Shown: in pieces, positions 1-5,059 of the stretch
How the letters are laid out: each line of letters opens with the position of its first letter
How positions within the stretch are numbered: position 1 is the stretch's first letter
Source: Betaproteobacteria bacterium
GTDB lineage: Bacteria; Pseudomonadota; Gammaproteobacteria; Burkholderiales; Usitatibacteraceae
DNA length: 5,889 nt
NCBI GenBank assembly: GCA_012274175.1
Contig: JAAOZZ010000181.1
Location: 1 to 5,889 of the forward strand
Direction of reading: 5' to 3'
Program-made: the position numbers and the translations under genes
Notes under the pieces: model-generated
The model's database searches: none
Told to the model about the DNA's origin: nothing
What the model saw: the letters and a program-made list of their open reading frames with translations, nothing else

Positions 1-2754
1 ATGGACGCCTTCGTCGCGCGCATCGCCGCCGACGGCAGCGGCGTCGAATACTCGGGATTCCTCGGCGGCAACGGCGACGTGGAAGTGGGGCGGGGCATCG
101 CGGTCGCGGCCGACGGTACCGCCTATGTCGTGGGCGAGACGAACTCGACCAGCGGACTTCCCGGGACGGCCGGGACGGTGCGCACGCTGGCGGGCGGCGG
201 CGGCGACGGCTTCGTGTCGAAGGTGACCTCGACCGGATCGCTCTCTTGGCTCACGCTGCTCGCCGGCACATCGGCGAGCACTTCGGGAATCGACCGGGCC
301 CTCGCGGTAGCCATCGATCCCGCCGACGGAAACCTGCTCGTGGCCGGCGAGACCGATTCGGCCAACTTCCCCGCCAACGACGGCGGAACGCGGCAGGGCC
401 AGTCGGGCCCGCAGAACGCGCCGTCGGGAAACATGGACGGCTTCCTAGTTCGCATGTCCCCCGCGGGCACGTCCATCCTCAGCTCGACGTACCTCGGAGG
501 TGCCCATTTCGACACCGCCGAAGGCGTGGCCGCCGACGGCCAGGGCGGGATCTACGTGACCGGCACCACCAGCACGGAAGCCTCCTCGACCTTTCCCACG
601 CTCGCGACGAATGGGCTGTCGACGAGCCGCCTCGGAGCGCAGGACGGATTCCTCGCGAAGCTCGTCGCGGGTTCGCCGCTCTCGTTCGCGTACTCGGGAT
701 TCCTCGGCAGCAACGTGGGCGGCGGTTCGATCGACGACGCGATGCACGCGCTGGCGGCCGCCCCCGGCGTGAGCAGCGTGCTGTCGATCGGCGGATCCAC
801 CGGAGCTTCCTCCTCGGGATTCACGGGCTCGACGTCGGGCGCCCTGGGAAGCGCGGGCGCGACCATGAACGGCGTCGTGCTGCGCATCGATCCCTATCGG
901 ACGCCGCTCACCATCACGGCGTTTTCGGGCACGCCCCAATCGGCCACGCTCGGCTCCGGATTCGCGCAGGTCCTGGCGGTTCGCGTCGCCGATGCCGACG
1001 GGCTCGGAGTCGCGGGTTTCGCGGTGACGTTCACGCCGCCCCCGGGCACGGCGGCGAGCGCGACGCTATCGCCCTCCCTCCCGGTGACGACGGACGGGAA
1101 CGGCATGGCGCAGGTCGGCGCCGCCGCGAACGCCATCGCCGGCGCCTATACCGTCCAGGCCACGGCCGCGGGTGTCACCGGCACGGCCGCCTTCCAGCTC
1201 ACCAACCTGAAGCTTGCGCAATCCATCACGTTCGGGCCCCTCGCCGGCAAGACGGTCGGTGACGCGCCCTTCACCGTCTCCGCTTCCGCGAGCTCGAGTC
1301 TTCCGGTGACGTTCAGCTCCACCACCCTCGCGACCTGCACGGTGTCGGGCAATAGCGTGACGATCGTGGGCGCGGGGGGTTGCACGATCGCCGCCGACCA
1401 GGGCGGAGACGCCACCTATGCCGCGGCCTCCCAGGTCACGCAGGGCTTCACCGTGGCAATGGGCTCGCAGACGATCACCTTCCCCACCGTGCCCGCGCAG
1501 ACGTTCTCCGTGGGCGGCACGTTCAGCGTTTCCGCGACGGCTTCTTCCGGGCTGACGGTCTCGTTCACCTCGACGACATCGGCGGTGTGCACGGTATCGG
1601 GAACGACCGTCACGATGGGTTCCCTCGGGACCTGCACGATCGCCGCGGACCAGGCGGGCGATGCCAACTACAATGCCGCGCCGCAGGTGAAACAGGACAT
1701 CGCGATCCAGGCGGTGACGTCGGCGCACAAGCCCTACGATTTCAACGGCGACGGCAAGGCCGACATCGTCTGGCGCAACGCCTCCGACGGCTCGATCCTG
1801 CAGTGGCTCATGAACGGCACCGCGGTGCTCCAGCAGGTGAGCCTCGGCGCCCCGGGCACCACGAGGCAACCGAAGCACGTCGCCGACTTCAACGGCGACG
1901 GCAAGGCCGACATGATCTGGCAGGACGCGGACGGCTCCACCTCGATGACGCTCATGGACGGCGCGGCGATCGTCTCCGACGTGACGCTCGTGGGCCCGGG
2001 CACCGGATGGAGCGTCACGCAGGTGGCCGATCTCAACGGCGACGGCAAGGCCGACCTCATCTGGACGAACACGGACGGGTCGGTGCAGGCGTGGCTCATG
2101 GATGGCGCGTCGGCCACGGCGACCGCGGCGTTCGTCCCGGCCGGAACCGGCTGGAGCGTGCTCAAGACCGCCGACCTCGATGGCGATGGCAAGGCCGACA
2201 TCCTCTGGCAGCACACGAGCGGTGCGGTGCAGGCCTGGATCATGAACGGCCTCGCGGTGACCCAGTTCGCCACGTTCACGAGCGGCGGCGGCGGTTGGAC
2301 GGTCGCGCTCGCCGGGGACCTGGACGGCGACGGCAAGCAGGATCTCGTCTGGTCGAACAGCAACGGAGCGGTGCAGGCGTGGCTCATGAACGGGCTCGCC
2401 GTCACGCAGGTAGCCTCCTTCGTTCCCGCCGGCGCGGGCTACACCGCGACGAACACCGCGGACCTGAACGGCGACGGGAAAGCCGACATCCTGTGGCGCT
2501 TCACGGACGGCACGGTGCTCGCGTGGATCATGGGACCGGGGCTCACCGTCTCGAACGTCGCCACCTTCACGGGGAGCGGAAACCAGTTCGCGATCGCCCG
2601 CACGGAAGACCTCGACGGCAACGGCACCGACGACATCCTCTGGGCCCATCCCGACGGCACGGTCCAGGCGTGGCTCATGAACGGACTCACGGTCACGGGC
2701 GTCGCGGGATTCACGGGGGCCGGGCCTTACTCGATCGTGCCGGCGGCGCCGTAG
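1..2754 (+). CDS. Large SBBP / Ig-like / FG-GAP (VCBS) repeat protein, 5'-partial
   Basis: Probably an extracellular or surface repeat protein; its ligand or function cannot be read from the sequence. Domains in order (residues of the visible 917): SBBP-type propeller repeats at about 1-46, 69-119, 145-190 and 215-267, with DAFVARI/DGFLVRM openings and YLGG and VxGET endings. A bacterial Ig-like (invasin Big_1 type) domain spans about 302-400. Two homologous Ig-like modules at about 405-487 and 488-575 share the CTIAADQ motif. Seven FG-GAP/VCBS repeats run from 580 to the end, each with a DxNGDGKAD-like calcium-loop motif. The protein stops about 45 residues after the last motif, with no sorting tail or membrane anchor. 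The only cysteines I see are C446/C461 and C530/C545. There is no signal peptide, and Met1 aligns with internal Met145 (MDAF versus MDGF), so the real start is probably upstream of the window. Domain calls are firm; biological role is unknown. Confidence 0.9.
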   Translation: MDAFVARIAADGSGVEYSGFLGGNGDVEVGRGIAVAADGTAYVVGETNSTSGLPGTAGTVRTLAGGGGDGFVSKVTSTGSLSWLTLLAGTSASTSGIDRALAVAIDPADGNLLVAGETDSANFPANDGGTRQGQSGPQNAPSGNMDGFLVRMSPAGTSILSSTYLGGAHFDTAEGVAADGQGGIYVTGTTSTEASSTFPTLATNGLSTSRLGAQDGFLAKLVAGSPLSFAYSGFLGSNVGGGSIDDAMHALAAAPGVSSVLSIGGSTGASSSGFTGSTSGALGSAGATMNGVVLRIDPYRTPLTITAFSGTPQSATLGSGFAQVLAVRVADADGLGVAGFAVTFTPPPGTAASATLSPSLPVTTDGNGMAQVGAAANAIAGAYTVQATAAGVTGTAAFQLTNLKLAQSITFGPLAGKTVGDAPFTVSASASSSLPVTFSSTTLATCTVSGNSVTIVGAGGCTIAADQGGDATYAAASQVTQGFTVAMGSQTITFPTVPAQTFSVGGTFSVSATASSGLTVSFTSTTSAVCTVSGTTVTMGSLGTCTIAADQAGDANYNAAPQVKQDIAIQAVTSAHKPYDFNGDGKADIVWRNASDGSILQWLMNGTAVLQQVSLGAPGTTRQPKHVADFNGDGKADMIWQDADGSTSMTLMDGAAIVSDVTLVGPGTGWSVTQVADLNGDGKADLIWTNTDGSVQAWLMDGASATATAAFVPAGTGWSVLKTADLDGDGKADILWQHTSGAVQAWIMNGLAVTQFATFTSGGGGWTVALAGDLDGDGKQDLVWSNSNGAVQAWLMNGLAVTQVASFVPAGAGYTATNTADLNGDGKADILWRFTDGTVLAWIMGPGLTVSNVATFTGSGNQFAIARTEDLDGNGTDDILWAHPDGTVQAWLMNGLTVTGVAGFTGAGPYSIVPAAP
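1213..1725 (+). repeat. Two tandem Ig-like modules with conserved Cys pairs
   Basis: Two modules of about 84 residues follow each other inside the large repeat protein. Shared landmarks are QSITF/QTITF near the start, a run of Ser/Thr/Val beta strands, CTVSG, and the closing CTIAADQ followed by GDATY/GDANY. Cysteines fall at residues 446 and 461 in the first module and 530 and 545 in the second, so both the spacing within each pair (15) and between modules (84) are conserved. A disulphide within each module is a reasonable inference for an exported protein. This type of module often occurs in strings in large secreted bacterial proteins. Confidence 0.75.
1738..2751 (+). repeat. Seven tandem FG-GAP/VCBS repeats of 48-49 codons
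   Basis: The acidic loop motif (DFNGDGKAD, DLNGDGKAD, DLDGDGKAD and variants) starts at residues 580, 629, 677, 725, 773, 821 and 870, so the period is 48, 48, 48, 48, 49 and 49 codons. Each unit continues with (I/L)(V/L/I)W, then a QAWLMNG-like strand, then a glycine-rich turn before the next loop. DNA similarity is also high: GTGCAGGCGTGGCTCATG recurs at about 2083 and 2371, with close variants at about 2227 and 2662, which points to spread by internal duplication. Seven units match the blade number of an integrin-alpha-like propeller (family knowledge); the fold itself is inference. The fifth unit has KQD and the last has GNGTDD in place of KAD, so they are slightly diverged. Confidence 0.88.
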
Positions 2755-2807
2755 CGGCCGTGAGACTCAGGTAGGGGACGCCGCGAATCGAGGCGGCACA
2801 GACTGCG

Positions 2808-3236
2808 TTGCCGGCCGTGAATCCAAGCCTGTACTTCGCCTTTCGACAGCGCTATCGCCTGAACGGCGATCCGGTCCACGCAAATCCGTTTGCGCCGTGG
2901 ACCCTCGATGACCTCTATCCGGAGGTCCTGGCCTACGAGCTGGATCTCGCGGGATACGGAGACCTTCCTCGGGAGCCCGAGATCGAGGAATGGCTCCATT
3001 CGCTTTGGGATTCCCATTGGCCCCTGCTATTCCTGGTCGAGCGATGCTGCGATGACGGCGAGCTCCTGCCTCTGCAGCTACGGGAATCGCGCCTCAAGGA
3101 CTTTCCGTTGGACAGCGTGGTGGCGTGCGAGAGGGCCATAGCGGCCGTACCGTACGACTACGAAGAGGATCTGTTCCGGGTAATCTCCTGGGCCGTGCGA
3201 ATCGAGAGGGCGCGCCGTCGGGCGAAAGCATACTAG
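2808..3236 (+). CDS. Uncharacterised 142-aa acidic soluble protein
   Basis: I do not recognise a family. The reading frame has normal G/C-rich codon use for the window, no signal peptide and no hydrophobic segment long enough to span a membrane, so the product is probably cytoplasmic. It is rich in Glu/Asp and aromatic residues (several Trp in PWTLDD, EEWLHSLWDSHW and ISWAVR), carries an adjacent Cys pair (ERCCDDGE, about residues 79-86) and ends in a basic helix-like tail (RIERARRRAKAY). The start is uncertain: the longest frame uses TTG at 2808, with GTG at 2817 as the alternative, and neither has a convincing Shine-Dalgarno (GAGG at 2790-2793 is 14 nt from the TTG). An in-frame stop at 2772 limits any earlier start. 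It lies 53 nt after the repeat-protein gene on the same strand, so co-transcription is possible but not shown. Confidence 0.6.
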   Translation: MPAVNPSLYFAFRQRYRLNGDPVHANPFAPWTLDDLYPEVLAYELDLAGYGDLPREPEIEEWLHSLWDSHWPLLFLVERCCDDGELLPLQLRESRLKDFPLDSVVACERAIAAVPYDYEEDLFRVISWAVRIERARRRAKAY

Positions 3237-3242
3237 TCAATT

Positions 3243-3259
3243 CTTAGCCCATGCTTAGC
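3243..3259 (+). promoter_or_regulatory. 11-bp-period direct repeat upstream of fusion-protein remnant (possible response-regulator box)
   Basis: CTTAGC-CCATG-CTTAGC is a perfect 6-bp repeat with a 5-bp gap, in the short gap between the orphan gene and the membrane-fusion remnant. Its half-sites fit the same CYTARN pattern as the two boxes between the divergent genes near 4909-5001. No -10-like hexamer lies 10-11 nt downstream (3270-3275 reads GTTGGC), so this would be a box that lost its promoter. A chance repeat is possible. Confidence 0.4.
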
Positions 3260-3263
3260 GGCG

Positions 3264-3575
3264 ATGGGCGTTGGCCGGCGCCGGTACATCCTGGGCATCG
3301 GCACCATTCAGGCGTTCAACACGGTGTCGGTGCGGGCCCGAATCGATGGAGAGATTCGGCGCGTGCTTTTTCGGGAGGGGCAGGATGTCAGGCGCGGCGA
3401 AGCGCTCGTCGAGCTCGTCGAGCTCGACGGCAGGCCATTCGAGGCGCAGCTTCGGTCGGTCATCGCGCAGCGCGAGAAGGATCAGGCGCAGCTGGAGAAT
3501 GCGAAAATCGATCTCGGTCGCTACGAGTTCCTGGCGAAGACCGACTCGGCTTCGGGACGCGCCGCTTCGACCTGA
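3264..3575 (+). pseudogene. Remnant of RND-type membrane fusion protein (MdtA/HlyD-like), truncated at both ends
   Basis: Intact relatives are periplasmic adaptor lipoproteins or anchored proteins of roughly 370-420 residues that link an inner-membrane RND pump to an outer-membrane channel. Here only the beta-barrel/lipoyl entry segment remains: GIGTIQAFNTVSV, RIDGEI, VLFREGQDVRRGEALVEL, RPFEAQL and the start of the alpha-hairpin (KDQAQLENAKIDLGRYEFLAKTDS). Recognisable similarity runs from about 3285 to 3545. The signal peptide, second hairpin helix, second lipoyl half and C-terminal barrel are absent, and the frame ends at TGA 3573-3575 after a few unrelated codons. No RBS precedes ATG 3264. 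The frame has also acquired an extra VEL triplet from a 9-bp tandem duplication. No pump gene is adjacent. A product, if made, could not act as an adaptor. Family assignment is confident; exact borders are estimates. Confidence 0.8.
3405..3422 (+). repeat. 9-bp tandem duplication inside fusion-protein remnant
   Basis: CTCGTCGAG occurs twice in a row and is followed by CTCGAC, a partial third copy. In protein terms it turns the usual LVELDxRPFEAQL stretch into LVELVELDGRPFEAQL, adding three residues in a tight turn of the lipoyl-like domain. It keeps the frame open and looks like replication slippage in a sequence no longer under strong constraint. Confidence 0.7.
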
Positions 3576-3619
3576 CCCATGGATTGCGGCCCCTTGCGCC
3601 CTGTCGGCTTCCACCGGGC

Positions 3620-4420
3620 TCAAGCGGTCACGGATGAATTTCCGGGCCGGCTGTGCCATCTGGTCATCAGGAATATTCCCGCCACCATGACCGCCGTGAT
3701 GCTCAGGGACGATGCGATGCGCCCCAGCGCCAGGCCGCCCTCCGCGTGGGCCTTGGTAAGGGTATCGCCGAGGGTGGCGCCGAGCGGGCGCGTCAGGACA
3801 TACGCCGCCCAGAAGAGGACCGCGGGAGGGATTCTTCTTGAGCCATAGTGCGCTGCGGCGATGAGCGCGAGGAGGACCGAGAACACGATTGCGCCACGCT
3901 CGAATCCCAGGCCGGTCGACGTCGCGGCGAAATCCCCGAGCGCCGTCCCGAGCGTGTTGGACACCAGGATCGTGACCCAGTAGAAGATTTCCTCCTTCTT
4001 CGTGGTGATGTTCTCGAACCTGACCTTGCCCACGGAGCGGTGCCACGCGAAGAGCACGAGGAGCACGCCGCAGAAGAGAAGAATCGACGACTTCACGTAC
4101 CCGAGCCCCGCGGTGCGATCCAGGTAGTCCGACATGGTCGTGCCGACGGTCGTGGTGGCCACCACGACGGCCCAATAGAAGAAGGGGTGATACCGCCTGG
4201 AGGCGACTTGCGCGGCAAGCGTGATGGCGAAGAACGCGAGAAAGATCAGGCTCGCGACCGCGTATCCCAGGTTCAAGGTCATGGACAGCGAATCGCCGCC
4301 CGTTTCGCCCACCGTCGTCGCGAGAATCTTGATGACCCAGAACATGAAGATGACCGCGGGCACCTTGCTGATCGATTCGCCGTCCTGGCGTTGCCCCGTA
4401 AGCTGAGTTCCTGCCGTCAC
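3620..4420 (-). CDS. DUF347 (COG4705) four-repeat inner-membrane protein
   Basis: Predicted integral inner-membrane protein of unknown biochemical function. The 266 residues contain four copies of the DUF347 repeat: FWVIKILATTVGETGGD (27-43), FYWAVVVATTTVGTTMSD (81-98), FYWVTILVSNTLGTALGD (146-163) and FWAAYVLTRPLGATLGD (203-219). Each has the same G-x4-D pair (G38/D43, G93/D98, G158/D163, G214/D219) inside a hydrophobic segment, and the repeats alternate with additional hydrophobic helices at about 53-72, 111-127, 176-192 and 236-253. About eight membrane segments are expected. The start is GTG at 4420-4418, chosen because AAGGAAG lies 5 nt upstream. It follows the PepSY gene on the same strand after 107 nt and probably shares its promoter. 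The gene converges on the fusion-protein remnant. Conserved buried Asp/Gly pairs would suit ion or metal handling, but that is inference only. Confidence 0.88.
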   Translation of the reverse strand: MTAGTQLTGQRQDGESISKVPAVIFMFWVIKILATTVGETGGDSLSMTLNLGYAVASLIFLAFFAITLAAQVASRRYHPFFYWAVVVATTTVGTTMSDYLDRTAGLGYVKSSILLFCGVLLVLFAWHRSVGKVRFENITTKKEEIFYWVTILVSNTLGTALGDFAATSTGLGFERGAIVFSVLLALIAAAHYGSRRIPPAVLFWAAYVLTRPLGATLGDTLTKAHAEGGLALGRIASSLSITAVMVAGIFLMTRWHSRPGNSSVTA

Positions 4421-4425
4421 AATGG

Positions 4426-4432
4426 CTTCCTT
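4426..4432 (-). promoter_or_regulatory. Ribosome binding site of the minus-strand DUF347 gene
   Basis: On the minus strand AAGGAAG precedes the GTG codon at 4420 by five bases. It is the strongest Shine-Dalgarno near this end of the frame and supports GTG rather than a later ATG as the start. Confidence 0.7.
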
Positions 4433-4446
4433 TCGGATCGAACGAA

Positions 4447-4486
4447 GGCGCGATCGCGCCCCCGTATCGGCTATTCGATGGGGCGC
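4447..4486 (-). other. Palindrome and stem-loop between PepSY and DUF347 genes
   Basis: The 107-nt gap between the two minus-strand genes contains a perfect 14-bp palindrome, GGCGCGATCGCGCC (4447-4460). It overlaps a hairpin whose arms are GCGCCCC (4456-4462) and GGGGCGC (4480-4486), extended inward by ATCG/CGAT (4466-4469 and 4476-4479) after a 3-nt bulge. The arm at 4480-4486 could alternatively pair with CGCCC at 4495-4499. No T-run follows on the minus strand, so it is not a classical intrinsic terminator. It could be an mRNA-stabilising or processing element that sets the PepSY:DUF347 ratio, or simply GC-rich coincidence. Confidence 0.4.
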
Positions 4487-4527
4487 CGATGGGACGCCCG
4501 CTTTCCTGCCGACGGATAGGTCGCGGC

Positions 4528-4830
4528 CTAGTCCGGATTCGCGCCTTCGGGAGCGTTCTCAATCACCTTTCCGGTCTTGGCGTCCACACCCACTTCCTGG
4601 GTGACCTTCCCCACTCGAATGTCGAACGAGTATCGAAGCCCGCTCCCTCCGGCTTCCGCTTCCAATTCCTGATCGGTGATCTTTCCGGGATGCGCCTTCA
4701 GCGCGATGGACCGCGCTTCGGCAATTGGAATCCTTGCATCCTTCGCCCTTTCCTGTCCGGTGTAGGCCAATGCCGACACGGTCATGGACGACAACGCCAG
4801 CGCTGTGACAAGAGTCATTTCCTTCTTCAT
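4528..4830 (-). CDS. Small secreted PepSY-domain protein
   Basis: A 100-residue exported protein, expected in the periplasm. A signal peptide covers residues 1-22 (MKKEM, then a hydrophobic core, then ALA before Tyr23). A single PepSY domain follows at about 34-95: IPIAEARSIALKAHPGKI, then a strand with RYSFDIRVG, then the closing VGVDAKTGKVIE. PepSY domains are known as small modules in protease propeptides and in envelope proteins, often encoded beside two-component systems, and are thought to bind or inhibit partner proteins. The start is the ATG at 4830-4828. A frame extends up to 4920, but those extra 30 codons run through the promoter region, and the internal ATG has a good RBS and begins a proper signal peptide. 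It is the first gene of a probable two-gene unit with the DUF347 gene downstream, and it is divergent from the second DUF347 gene. Confidence 0.87.
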   Translation of the reverse strand: MKKEMTLVTALALSSMTVSALAYTGQERAKDARIPIAEARSIALKAHPGKITDQELEAEAGGSGLRYSFDIRVGKVTQEVGVDAKTGKVIENAPEGANPD

Positions 4831-4838
4831 TTCAGGGT

Positions 4839-4844
4839 TCCTTT
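4839..4844 (-). promoter_or_regulatory. Ribosome binding site of the PepSY gene
   Basis: On the minus strand AAGGAA (within GCAAAGGAACC) lies eight bases before the ATG at 4830. It decides the start: it gives a 100-aa protein with a clean signal peptide instead of a 130-aa frame with no export signal at its N-terminus. Confidence 0.8.
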
Positions 4845-4891
4845 GCAATCGAGTTTGAATAGCAGGCAACAAGATCTCCACTTCCGACACG

Positions 4892-4925
4892 ATCATGCGA
4901 CCTGCAGTATTAGGATTCACTTAAG
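4892..4925 (-). promoter_or_regulatory. Promoter of PepSY-DUF347 unit with 11-bp-period response-regulator-like box
   Basis: Read on the minus strand, CTTAAG-TGAAT-CCTAAT (4925 to 4909) is a direct repeat of two 6-bp half-sites with a 5-bp gap. Eleven bases later comes CATGAT (4897 to 4892), a 4/6 match to TATAAT that keeps the key A2 and T6. No separate -35 is obvious, as expected if an activator replaces it. The layout resembles Pho-box and PmrA-box promoters (family knowledge: two half-sites with an 11-bp period placed about 10 bp before the -10). It predicts a leader of about 55 nt before the ATG at 4830. Confidence 0.5.
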
Positions 4926-4984
4926 GATTCCGGCACGCCCGAAGCTCGTTCGGTTCCGGCAGTGGCGTCCGCGAGGCGCGGACA

Positions 4985-5017
4985 CCTAACTCTCCCCTAA
5001 CTCTCTTCCGGGATAGT
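4985..5017 (+). promoter_or_regulatory. Promoter of plus-strand DUF347 gene with 11-bp-period response-regulator-like box
   Basis: CCTAAC-TCTCC-CCTAAC (4985-5001) is a perfect 6-bp repeat with a 5-bp gap; the identity actually covers 10 bp (CCTAACTCTC at 4985 and again at 4996). Ten bases after it lies GATAGT (5012-5017), a 4/6 match to TATAAT with A2 and T6 conserved. The orientation is towards the gene at 5060, opposite to the box at 4909-4925. Its half-sites match that box at CYTARN, which suggests the same regulator drives both sides. Confidence 0.52.
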
Positions 5018-5048
5018 GATTGCCTTCCAGCGGAACGTTTCCGGAATC

Positions 5049-5053
5049 GAGAG
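5049..5053 (+). promoter_or_regulatory. Ribosome binding site of the plus-strand DUF347 gene
   Basis: GAGAG lies six bases before ATG 5060. It is a moderate Shine-Dalgarno, and no better alternative start occurs nearby upstream in this frame. Confidence 0.5.
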
Positions 5054-5059
5054 CGACGC

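Noticed and set aside
1066..2649. A 527-codon open frame on the minus strand opposite the repeat protein
   Set aside because: It is antisense to the conserved Ig and FG-GAP domains. Its Arg/Gly/His-rich composition and repeating pattern simply mirror the GC-rich repeats of the real gene. No RBS or recognisable domain.
1380..2774. A 464-codon plus-strand frame overlapping the repeat protein
   Set aside because: A frame-shifted shadow of the same repeats (RRRQGRH-like units). The recognisable domains are all in the frame starting at base 1.
2755..2820. Direct repeat CGGCCGTGA at 2755-2763 and 2812-2820 flanking the gap after the repeat-protein gene
   Set aside because: Nine bases of GC-rich sequence recurring at 57 bp is weak, nothing mobile lies between the copies, and the second copy is inside the next gene.
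3232..3237. ACTAGT as a third half-site 11 bp upstream of the CTTAGC pair
   Set aside because: Only the central TAG matches the other half-sites, and it overlaps the stop codon of the preceding gene.
3576..3619. Possible bidirectional terminator between the convergent remnant and DUF347 gene
   Set aside because: I find no stable stem followed by a T-run on either strand in these 44 bases.
3255..4562. A 435-codon minus-strand frame covering the DUF347 gene and the fusion-protein remnant
   Set aside because: Very Arg/His/Gly-rich, no domain, and it is out of frame with a clear four-repeat membrane protein on the same strand.
4831..4920. N-terminal extension of the PepSY protein by 30 codons
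   Set aside because: It would run through the putative -10 and box region, adds no export signal, and leaves the good RBS and signal peptide at 4830 unexplained.
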